Source of the DNA: Rheinheimera nanhaiensis E407-8
Lineage (GTDB): Bacteria; Pseudomonadota; Gammaproteobacteria; Enterobacterales; Alteromonadaceae
Length of the DNA: 64,000 nt
Direction of reading: 5' to 3'
NCBI RefSeq assembly: GCF_000296695.1
Contig: NZ_BAFK01000014.1
Coordinates: forward strand, 45,780-109,779
Shown here piece by piece: positions 57,343 to 64,000 of the stretch. Under the pieces are notes generated by a model, which was not told the origin of the DNA, made no database searches, and saw only the letters and a list, made by a program, of their open reading frames with translations. Within the stretch, counting starts at the first letter, position 1. Each line of letters opens with the position of its first letter. The position numbers and the translations under genes were made by a program.

Positions 57343-58524
57343 ATGCAACAGGACTTAGCCGGCTACTTTCATCAGTTGAGTCAGTTACTGGTGCACTACC
57401 GCCAGTACTGGCAACTGCTGCCATTTCAGCATCAGGTGCTGCCCTGGGCCGGGCAGGCCTGGCAAGCACCGTTGGCGGCATTGACACCAGCCGGGTTAGA
57501 CCAGGCTGAACAGTCGTCACAGTTACCATCGTGGCTTGCACCACACTTTGCTGCGCTATTTCAGCTGGTATCCCCGCTTGAGCAGGCGCCTGCTGCTGAG
57601 CTGTCTGCCTTGCCGTTTTGGCTGCAAACCGGTATTAGCGGGCGCAAGCTTGAGCAAATTGATGCGCTGTGCCAGCAGTGGTTGCCCGCTACGCTGCCTG
57701 TGCTGGAGTGGTGTGCCGGTAAAGGCCATCTGGGCCGCATTCTGGCGCAGCGCTTTGGTCAGCCGGTAACCAGTGTCGAGTGGCAGCCACAGTTATGCGA
57801 TGAAGGCGCCGCGCTGGCCGAGCAACATCAACTAGAGCAGCAGTTTATCTGTGCCGATGTGCTGAGCGAGCCGTTAACCGGGGTACTCAAACCCGCGCAG
57901 CATCTGGTGGCGCTGCACGCCTGCGGCGATTTACATATCCGCCTGCTGCAGCAAGCAGTGCAGCATGGTTGCAGGCAATTGCAGCTGGTGCCCTGTTGCT
58001 ATCATTTAATTGCTGATGAGCTGTATCAGCCGCTGTCGGCGTTGGCGCAGCAACATAACCTGCGGCTTGGGAAAGATGACTTAAAGCTAGTGGTGCAGGG
58101 CCAGGTTACCGGTGGTGCACGGGTAAACCGCTTACGCCATACCGAGGTGCTATGGCGGTTAGCTTATGATGAACTGCGCGCCGACATCAGCGGCCAGCGT
58201 GCGTATCAGCCGTTATCGTCAGTGGCTAAGCACTGGTTTAGCGGCGATTTTGCCGGTTTTGCCCATTGGGCGGCTCATCAGCATCAGTTGACGCTGCCTG
58301 CCAGTGTTGATTGGCCAGCCTATCTGGCGCGCGGCGCTCAGCGGCAGTTGCTGGTGCGCCGAATTGAGCTGGTGCGGCATTTATTTCGCCGGCCACTGGA
58401 GCTGTGGCTGGCGCTGGATAAGGCGTTATATTTGCAGCAGCATGGCTACCAGGTAAGGCTGACACAGCTGTGTCAGCCTTCGATTACGCCGCGTAATATT
58501 TTACTCAGTGCCCGTAAAGCCTAA
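57343..58524 (+). CDS. METTL25-like (Methyltransf_32) SAM-dependent methyltransferase
   Basis: 393 aa. The SAM-binding loop LEWCAGKGHLGR is followed by the LHACGDL and PCCYH motifs that define the METTL25/Methyltransf_32 group. The PCCYH motif occupies the catalytic position (NPPY-like) of N-methyltransferases. The N-terminal ~120 residues are helical and Gln-rich. The substrate is unknown. Its stop codon overlaps that of the convergent acyltransferase gene by 3 bp (58521-58524). Confidence 0.85.
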   Translation: MQQDLAGYFHQLSQLLVHYRQYWQLLPFQHQVLPWAGQAWQAPLAALTPAGLDQAEQSSQLPSWLAPHFAALFQLVSPLEQAPAAELSALPFWLQTGISGRKLEQIDALCQQWLPATLPVLEWCAGKGHLGRILAQRFGQPVTSVEWQPQLCDEGAALAEQHQLEQQFICADVLSEPLTGVLKPAQHLVALHACGDLHIRLLQQAVQHGCRQLQLVPCCYHLIADELYQPLSALAQQHNLRLGKDDLKLVVQGQVTGGARVNRLRHTEVLWRLAYDELRADISGQRAYQPLSSVAKHWFSGDFAGFAHWAAHQHQLTLPASVDWPAYLARGAQRQLLVRRIELVRHLFRRPLELWLALDKALYLQQHGYQVRLTQLCQPSITPRNILLSARKA

Positions 58525-59450
58525 CAGGCCAGGTGCTCGGTTTGTGTTGTGCTGGCGCGCTGCTGGTAGTATTGGGCGATTTGCTGATCTTTTAACTGCC
58601 AGCGTTGATTCAGCCACAGCTGAAAGCGCTGCCGAAACTGCTCATCGTTAAAGTAATCACCAATCACCTGCTGGTCTACCGGCAACACCTCTACCTGCAC
58701 CACTACCCGTTTCAGTTTGCCCATCAGCATGTCCAGTGCCACATGATCCGGGTTATCCGGATACAGCAGGGTAAAGTCTAAAATGGCATTAAACTGCTCG
58801 CCCATGCTGGCCAGGGTAAAGGCAATACCACCAGCCTTGGGTGGCAACAGATACTGAAACGGGCTCTGTTTATGGGCTTTTTTCTGCTCGGTAAAGCGGG
58901 TGCCTTCAACAAAGTTAATAATAGTGGTGGGCACGGTTTTAAATTTCTGGCAGGAGGCGCGGGTGGTTTCAATGTCCTTGCCTTTGAGTTCCGGCCGTTT
59001 TGCCAGTTGGGCGGCACTGTAGCGTTTCATAAAGGGCATATCCAGCGCCCAACAACCGGTGCCTAAAAATGGCAGCCATTTTAGCTGATCTTTTAAAAAG
59101 AACTTCGGCTCAGGAATGCGGCTATGCGCCACGGTGCTCACCACCGGAATATCCAGCCAGCTTTTATGGTTAGAAATCAGCAGGTACCAGCTTTGTTTAT
59201 CCAGCGTCTGGGCGCCGGTTACCTGCCAGTCGACGTGATTAAACAGATTAATCAGCGCGGTATTTACTGCTGTCCAGCCACGGTAGCAGCCCTTGCCGGC
59301 ATAACCGGTTAAGCGGTGCACTGCTTTAAACGGCAGCAGCAGCTTAATTAACCCCAGTGGCGTTACTACGATGCCCCAAAACGCCAGGTTTAGTGCAAAG
59401 GCGCTAAAGCTGAATGGAAATAACAGCCAGCCTGGTAAAAAACTTAACAT
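58521..59450 (-). CDS. YihG-type lysophospholipid acyltransferase, copy 2
   Basis: 309 aa, about the length of E. coli YihG (310). Inner-membrane PlsC-fold enzyme: two hydrophobic helices (~5-40), acyl-transfer motif NHKSWLD, substrate-binding motif FVEGTRFT, and downstream PKAGG. It transfers an acyl chain to lyso-phosphatidic acid. Its ATG shares a base with the stop of the homologous gene upstream (TAATG), so the two copies form one operon made by tandem duplication. They are clearly diverged. Confidence 0.9.
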   Translation of the reverse strand: MLSFLPGWLLFPFSFSAFALNLAFWGIVVTPLGLIKLLLPFKAVHRLTGYAGKGCYRGWTAVNTALINLFNHVDWQVTGAQTLDKQSWYLLISNHKSWLDIPVVSTVAHSRIPEPKFFLKDQLKWLPFLGTGCWALDMPFMKRYSAAQLAKRPELKGKDIETTRASCQKFKTVPTTIINFVEGTRFTEQKKAHKQSPFQYLLPPKAGGIAFTLASMGEQFNAILDFTLLYPDNPDHVALDMLMGKLKRVVVQVEVLPVDQQVIGDYFNDEQFRQRFQLWLNQRWQLKDQQIAQYYQQRASTTQTEHLAC

Positions 59451-60361
59451 TACTGCTTAACTCCCTGTTGCAGCCTGCTCAGCTGCAAATCTTTTTGCTG
59501 CCACAGCTGATTAATCCACTGCTGAAAGCGCTCGCGGTAGGCGGCGTCGTTGTAGTCACCCACCAGCTCTGGTGTAATCGGCAGCACCTTTATTTGCACT
59601 GTTATATCACGAACTTTACCGGAGATATAATCCCAGAAACTGGGAATGCCTTTGGGATAATAAATGGTGATGTCGAGAATTTTGTGCAGCTGCTCGCCCA
59701 TCGCGCCCAACACAAAAGCCGCGCCACCGGCTTTGGGTTTTAGCAGGTTTTGATAGGGCGATTGCTGCTTGTCGTGTTTTTCGCGGGTAAAGCGGGTACC
59801 TTCAACAAAATTCATAATGGCGGCCGGTTTAAAGCGGAATTTACGGCAGGCCTTACGGGTGGTTTCAATGTCTTTGCCCTGCAGATGCGGGTTGCGCTGT
59901 AAAAAGGCCTTGCTGTAGCGCTTCATAAAGGGGAAATCCAGCGCCCACCAGCAAATGCCTAACAATGGCACGTAAATCAGCTCTTTTTTCAGGAAAAACT
60001 TAATAAACGGGATCTTGCGGTTAAACACTTTTTGCAGCACCAGGATATCGGCCCAGGATTGATGATTCGCCAGCACCAGATACCAGTCTTTGCGTGACAG
60101 TTTTTCCAGCCCGCTAACATGCCAGCGAATACGGGTAAATAAATGGGTGGTAAAGTTATTTACGCTGATCCAGGCCACGGCACAGGCGTCCAGCAGGTAG
60201 GTCATCCAGCTTTGCCAGCGGGTTATCGGTGGCAGTTTTAGCAGCGCTAATAGCAATACCGGTACAAACCAGAACAGGGTGTTCAGAATGTATAGCAACA
60301 GCGATAGCGTGCCGGTAAGAGGACGCGGTAAAAAATGTAACATAGCAGCACCTGATAACAA
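59450..60361 (-). CDS. YihG-type lysophospholipid acyltransferase, copy 1
   Basis: 303 aa, same family as the next gene: N-terminal membrane helices, catalytic NHQSWAD, FVEGTRFT and PKAGG motifs all present. Both copies keep the catalytic His/Asp, so neither looks dead. Divergence in the C-terminal third suggests different acyl-chain or head-group preference. The start at 60361 is followed by a hydrophobic segment, consistent with a membrane anchor. Confidence 0.9.
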   Translation of the reverse strand: MLSGAAMLHFLPRPLTGTLSLLLYILNTLFWFVPVLLLALLKLPPITRWQSWMTYLLDACAVAWISVNNFTTHLFTRIRWHVSGLEKLSRKDWYLVLANHQSWADILVLQKVFNRKIPFIKFFLKKELIYVPLLGICWWALDFPFMKRYSKAFLQRNPHLQGKDIETTRKACRKFRFKPAAIMNFVEGTRFTREKHDKQQSPYQNLLKPKAGGAAFVLGAMGEQLHKILDITIYYPKGIPSFWDYISGKVRDITVQIKVLPITPELVGDYNDAAYRERFQQWINQLWQQKDLQLSRLQQGVKQ

Positions 60362-60379
60362 TGGCCGGCGGTTGGCAGC

Positions 60380-60415
60380 GGCTAAAAATAATAACAGCAG
60401 GCGAGCCTGCTGTTA
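60380..60415 (-). terminator. Intrinsic terminator after speA
   Basis: Near-perfect 11-bp inverted repeat (TAACAGCAGGC and GCCTGCTGTTA). On the minus strand it is followed by TTATTTTTAG. It lies 28 bp after the speA stop and separates it from the acyltransferase operon. Confidence 0.85.
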
Positions 60416-60442
60416 ACACATCGGATCAGATGCTAGTTTACC

Positions 60443-62329
60443 TTAATCTTCAAAATAGGTGTAACCGTAAACGCCGGCTTTCAGCTCATCCAGCAGCTCA
60501 TCTTTTTTGCTGTCGTCCATCTCCAGTTTGGCCAGCTGTTTGGTGTAAGAGGCAATCAGCTTTTTCGCATCAAACTGCACATAACGCAGTACATCGGCAA
60601 CCGTGTCGCCTTTGATGATATTGGTCAGTTTATAGCTGCCGTCATCGGTCAGCTCAACGTGTACTGAATCGGTGTCACCGAACAGGTTGTGTAAGTCGCC
60701 TAAAATTTCCTGGTAGGCGCCGACCATAAACATCCCCAGCAGGTATTGCTCATCTTCCTTATACACCGGCAGTGGCAGGCTTGGCTCTATACCATTGCCA
60801 TCGGCATAGCTTTTTAATTGGCCGTCAGAGTCGCAGGTAATGTCCTGAATAATAGCGCGGTGATCCAGTGGCTCGTTCATCCGCTCCAGCGGCATGACCG
60901 GAAACAGCTGATCAATACCCCAGGCATCGGGCATCGACTGGAATAAGGAGAAGTTAACAAATAACTTATCGGCCAGCTTTTCGTTCAGCTCGTCATGGAT
61001 GGAGCGGTGTGACCGCGCTGTCATATCCAGATTGGCTTTAACTTTGTTAATGGTAGCAAAGTAAATCTGCTCCAGCAGTGACCAGTCTTTCAGCGTTAAT
61101 AAACCATGCACGTACTGGGCGTGGGCATCGGTAAAATAATGCACCGCATCATGGTAAGCCTCTATCGCCGTGCGCGGTGTCACATTCTGGTAAGCTTCCC
61201 ACAGGCCCAAAATGACCGTAGGTGAGTCTTCGCTCGGCTCGGGCAGGTTAACCAGGCCCGGTGCGCGCTCAATATCAATCGCATCGGTTACCAATACCGC
61301 ATGGTGGGCGGTCATCGCCCGGCCAGACTCGGTAATAATGTTCGGGTGCGGCAGGTCGTACTCGTCGCATACTTCTTTTAAGCCGTTTACCACGTTACGG
61401 GCATATTCGTACATGGTGTAGTTCATCGAGCAGGCCGAACGGGACTTCGAGCCTTCGTAATCGACGCCTAAACCACCACCCACATCGACGGTCGTAATAG
61501 GTACGCCTAAGGTGCGCAGCTCGGCATAATGGCGGGCACATTCACGGATGGCGTTATGAATATCGCGGATATTGGCAATTTGCGAGCCGATATGAAAATG
61601 CACCAGCTGCAGTAAATCCAGCTTGCCGGCATCGCGCAGCACATCAATGGCCTGCAGTACCTGAGTAGCCGTTAAGCCAAACTTGCCTTTCTCGCCACCG
61701 GTGTTTTGCCATTTGCCTTTACCCACCGAATTTAGGCGGATACGAATACCAATGCGCGGTGCTGTGCCTAAGTTATCAATTTCGCGCAGCAGGGTTTTCA
61801 GCTCAGACAGTTTTTCTACCACCACATACACGGTATGGCCCATCATCTGGCCAATGGTGGCTAAACGTAAAAACTCGCTGTCTTTATAACCGTTACAAAC
61901 GATTTGCAGTGGCTGCTCGGTCACACCCAAAATGGCCATCAGCTCGGGCTTACTACCGGCTTCCAGGCCGACTTTGCCGCTATCGTGGCTAATAAGGCGT
62001 TTTACTACCGAAAACTGCTGGTTCACTTTAATCGGGTACACGGCGGTGTATTGGCCCTGATAGTCTTTTTCGGCCTTAGCACGCTGGAACGATTTAATTA
62101 AGGTATCTACCCGGTGCTGCAGAATGTCGGTAAAGCGCACCAGCACCGGCAAGGTCAGGCCTTCTTCTTTAAACCGGGCTGTTAGCTCAGGAAAGCGGAT
62201 GCCTTTTTTACTGTGGTCCTGATCCGGATAAGCCACCAGATCGCCATCAGTATTGACATCAAAATACCCTTCACTCCATACCGCAACATTGTAAATAGAG
62301 CGTGCTTTTTCAGTACCCCAGTCGGCCAT
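60443..62329 (-). CDS. speA: Biosynthetic arginine decarboxylase
   Basis: 628 aa PLP enzyme of the alanine-racemase-fold decarboxylase family. The PLP Lys lies in AVYPIKVNQQ, and the HFHIGSQI, VDVGGGLGVDYEGS and C-terminal active-site regions are intact. Slightly shorter than E. coli SpeA, which has a longer N-terminus. It converts arginine to agmatine, the first step of one putrescine route. AAGGA precedes the ATG. Divergent from speE, so the 142-bp gap probably holds both promoters and ties the two polyamine genes together. Confidence 0.96.
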   Translation of the reverse strand: MADWGTEKARSIYNVAVWSEGYFDVNTDGDLVAYPDQDHSKKGIRFPELTARFKEEGLTLPVLVRFTDILQHRVDTLIKSFQRAKAEKDYQGQYTAVYPIKVNQQFSVVKRLISHDSGKVGLEAGSKPELMAILGVTEQPLQIVCNGYKDSEFLRLATIGQMMGHTVYVVVEKLSELKTLLREIDNLGTAPRIGIRIRLNSVGKGKWQNTGGEKGKFGLTATQVLQAIDVLRDAGKLDLLQLVHFHIGSQIANIRDIHNAIRECARHYAELRTLGVPITTVDVGGGLGVDYEGSKSRSACSMNYTMYEYARNVVNGLKEVCDEYDLPHPNIITESGRAMTAHHAVLVTDAIDIERAPGLVNLPEPSEDSPTVILGLWEAYQNVTPRTAIEAYHDAVHYFTDAHAQYVHGLLTLKDWSLLEQIYFATINKVKANLDMTARSHRSIHDELNEKLADKLFVNFSLFQSMPDAWGIDQLFPVMPLERMNEPLDHRAIIQDITCDSDGQLKSYADGNGIEPSLPLPVYKEDEQYLLGMFMVGAYQEILGDLHNLFGDTDSVHVELTDDGSYKLTNIIKGDTVADVLRYVQFDAKKLIASYTKQLAKLEMDDSKKDELLDELKAGVYGYTYFED

Positions 62330-62471
62330 TGTCGTTCCTTTAAAATTAAGTTGGCTATAGTTTAAGGCTTATACGGCCAGGCTGCAGCAAAAAACACGAA
62401 AAACCGAAAAAATTTGAGTGTAAAGGCGCTAAAAGGCACAATACGCGCCCTGTTACGAAGAGGGGATCACT

Positions 62472-63329
62472 ATGTCGGGTTTTAACAACAATTGGTACAC
62501 CGAAATTTTCGCCGCCAGCGGCAGTGCTTTTGGCCTGCAAGTCACCAAAAAGCTGGATGAGGTGCAATCGCCATTTCAGAAAATTGAAATGTATGAGACC
62601 AGTCATTTTGGCAACCTGATGGTGATCGACGACGTTATTATGCTAAGCAGCCGTGATAACTTTTTATATCACGAGATGTTAAGCCACCCGGTGTTGTTTA
62701 CCCATGCCAACCCGAAAAACGTGGTGATCATTGGCGGCGGTGATTGTGGCACCCTGCGTGAGGTGTTAAAACATCCTGGTGTGGAGTCGGTCACCCAAAT
62801 TGATATTGACGAGCAAGTCACCCGGATGGCGGAAAAGTACTTTCCGGAGCTGTGCGCGTCAAATAATGACCCGCGTGCGACACTGAAATTTGATGATGGC
62901 ATTAAATTTATGCGCGAAGTGCAGCCGGAATCCATCGACGTGATTATTGTCGACTCGACCGATCCGATAGGCCCGGGCGAAGGCTTGTTTAACCGCGCCT
63001 TTTACGACAGCTGCCGCAAAGCGCTGCGTCATGGTGGCATTTTAGTGCAGCAAAGCGAGTCGCCATTGATTCACATGCCGCTGTTAAAAGACATGCGCAG
63101 CGCCATGTTAGATGCCGGCTTTGATGCGCTGCAAACGCTGCTGTTCCCGCAAATGGTGTATCCGTCCGGCTGGTGGACTTGCACCCTGGCACGCAAAGGT
63201 ATGGCCTTTAACGGTTTTCGCGAGGCCGATGCAGTAAAGGCGCCGTTTAACACCGAATATTACAACGCCGAGGTGCACAAAGCGGCTTCAGCCTGGCCTA
63301 ACTTTATGAAGCAGGCGCTATTGGGCTAA
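62472..63329 (+). CDS. speE: Spermidine synthase
   Basis: 285 aa aminopropyltransferase. It transfers aminopropyl from decarboxylated SAM to putrescine. N-terminal beta domain then a Rossmann fold with VVIIGGGDCGTLREV, the IDIDEQV acid, DDGIKFM and the IIVDSTDP catalytic-Asp loop. A GAGGGG ribosome site precedes the ATG. Adjacent and divergent to speA. Confidence 0.96.
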   Translation: MSGFNNNWYTEIFAASGSAFGLQVTKKLDEVQSPFQKIEMYETSHFGNLMVIDDVIMLSSRDNFLYHEMLSHPVLFTHANPKNVVIIGGGDCGTLREVLKHPGVESVTQIDIDEQVTRMAEKYFPELCASNNDPRATLKFDDGIKFMREVQPESIDVIIVDSTDPIGPGEGLFNRAFYDSCRKALRHGGILVQQSESPLIHMPLLKDMRSAMLDAGFDALQTLLFPQMVYPSGWWTCTLARKGMAFNGFREADAVKAPFNTEYYNAEVHKAASAWPNFMKQALLG

Positions 63330-63462
63330 TTGCGCTGCCGCTAGGCAAATGGTGTTACCGCGACTAAGCTGAAAACTGGCTGAACCGAAAAATAAATGTG
63401 CAGGCTGACTTGCCTATTTGGCAAGCTTTCTGTACATTTATTGCTCATATGTGGGGTGGCAA

Positions 63463-63912
63463 ATGAAGAAAATATCTTACCTGTTGTTTTTCGGCGCTTT
63501 TTCTGTTCAGGCTCAGGTTTATAAGTGTGAGCAAAACGGCGTGGTTGAATTTAGTCAGTTTCCCTGTGCCGGTGAAGCCGAGCAGGTTGATATGCGACCT
63601 TTAGGCACTGCTATGCTCGGTACCCGCAGCGAATTTAAACAACAAGTGGATGCGCTAAAACGTCAGGGCCGTTTTGTCGAGTTTCAGATCAGTAAACTGG
63701 AACAGGAAAAACAGCAAAAACTGGACGCGCTGAAAGCCGATTTGTACAAGCTACGCCGCAGCTTTCCTAAAGCGGAAGAGTTAGTCACCCTGCAACAAAA
63801 GATTGATCGTACTGCGCAGCAGTACGATGAAAAAATCAGTGCCGAGCGTGCCAACCTGGCCAGTCTGAAATCGAAAACGGTTAATTTAGAACGGCAATAC
63901 GCGCAGAATTAG
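63463..63912 (+). CDS. DUF4124-domain exported protein
   Basis: 149 aa from the ATG at 63463. The longer frame starting at 63418 has no basis because the signal peptide begins at MKKISYLLFF. GGGGTGG lies just before. After the signal (cut near VQA/QV) comes a DUF4124-type module (VYKCEQNGVVEFSQFPC, with two Cys that may form a disulphide), then a long coiled coil (~60-149). It is probably periplasmic. Function unknown. Confidence 0.85.
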   Translation: MKKISYLLFFGAFSVQAQVYKCEQNGVVEFSQFPCAGEAEQVDMRPLGTAMLGTRSEFKQQVDALKRQGRFVEFQISKLEQEKQQKLDALKADLYKLRRSFPKAEELVTLQQKIDRTAQQYDEKISAERANLASLKSKTVNLERQYAQN

Positions 63913-64000
63913 TGCTGACTGCTGGTATTGTCTGTTAACAAAAGCCTCGCTTCTCGCGCAATACTGTTCACTTAAGCGGTGACGCTTTGTGGTTAACCGG

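Noticed and set aside
63418..63462. Upstream start for the DUF4124 protein
   Set aside because: The signal peptide begins at 63463 with a ribosome site just before it; an upstream start would bury the signal.
1..64000. tRNA, rRNA, integrase, complete insertion sequence or phage genes
   Set aside because: No cloverleaf-like sequence, rRNA stretch or transposase/integrase motif was recognised when reading the window and the encoded proteins.

Overview
The window looks like chromosomal DNA of a marine or freshwater gammaproteobacterium of the Alteromonadales/Chromatiaceae type, with the Rheinheimera/Alishewanella/Arsukibacterium group as the best guess. This rests on protein flavour: GreB, YadG/YadH, OmpR/EnvZ, IlvIH, CnoX, two YihG-type acyltransferases, SpeA/SpeE, and secreted proteins with PPC, P-proprotein and thrombospondin-3 Ca-binding repeats. 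I could not search a database, so the genus is a guess.

Region 1 (2-33335, + strand) is the accessory part and the most interesting. A giant secreted protein (over 5280 codons, 5' end outside the window) is followed by two SurA/PpiC-like lipoproteins, a 1731-aa lipoprotein and a 2111-aa secreted protein. The last four are tightly spaced or overlapping. The 2111-aa protein ends in a PD-(D/E)XK nuclease-like tip. Two overlapping small genes follow (candidate immunity and accessory). Next comes a start-less second copy of the same nuclease tip with its own immunity-like gene. This is the layout of a polymorphic toxin locus with an orphan tip/immunity cassette. The carrier proteins do not match Rhs, CdiA/CdiB, VgrG, LXG or MuF carriers, so the locus may be an undescribed delivery apparatus. 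A remnant of a greB 3' end closes the region.

Region 2 (33477-38500) holds the YadGH-type ABC exporter, intact greB, a small lipoprotein and ompR-envZ. Region 3 (38543-48773, all - strand) holds a kexin-like S8 protease with a probable dedicated chaperone, an alpha/beta hydrolase, a penicillin/AHL-acylase family lipoprotein, and a four-gene translationally coupled operon: membrane histidine-rich protein, KAS III-like enzyme, heme-oxygenase-like diiron protein and an unknown protein. That operon looks like a small uncharacterised fatty-acyl pathway. Two small genes (GNAT and unknown) follow.

Region 4 (48922-64000) is mostly housekeeping: a divergent NRAMP-like transporter, a TPR-methyltransferase gene broken by one in-frame amber codon, ilvIH, cnoX, a histidine kinase/response regulator pair, a METTL25-like methyltransferase, tandem acyltransferases, divergent speA/speE, and a DUF4124 protein. 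I saw no rRNA, tRNA, CRISPR array, integrase or complete insertion sequence.
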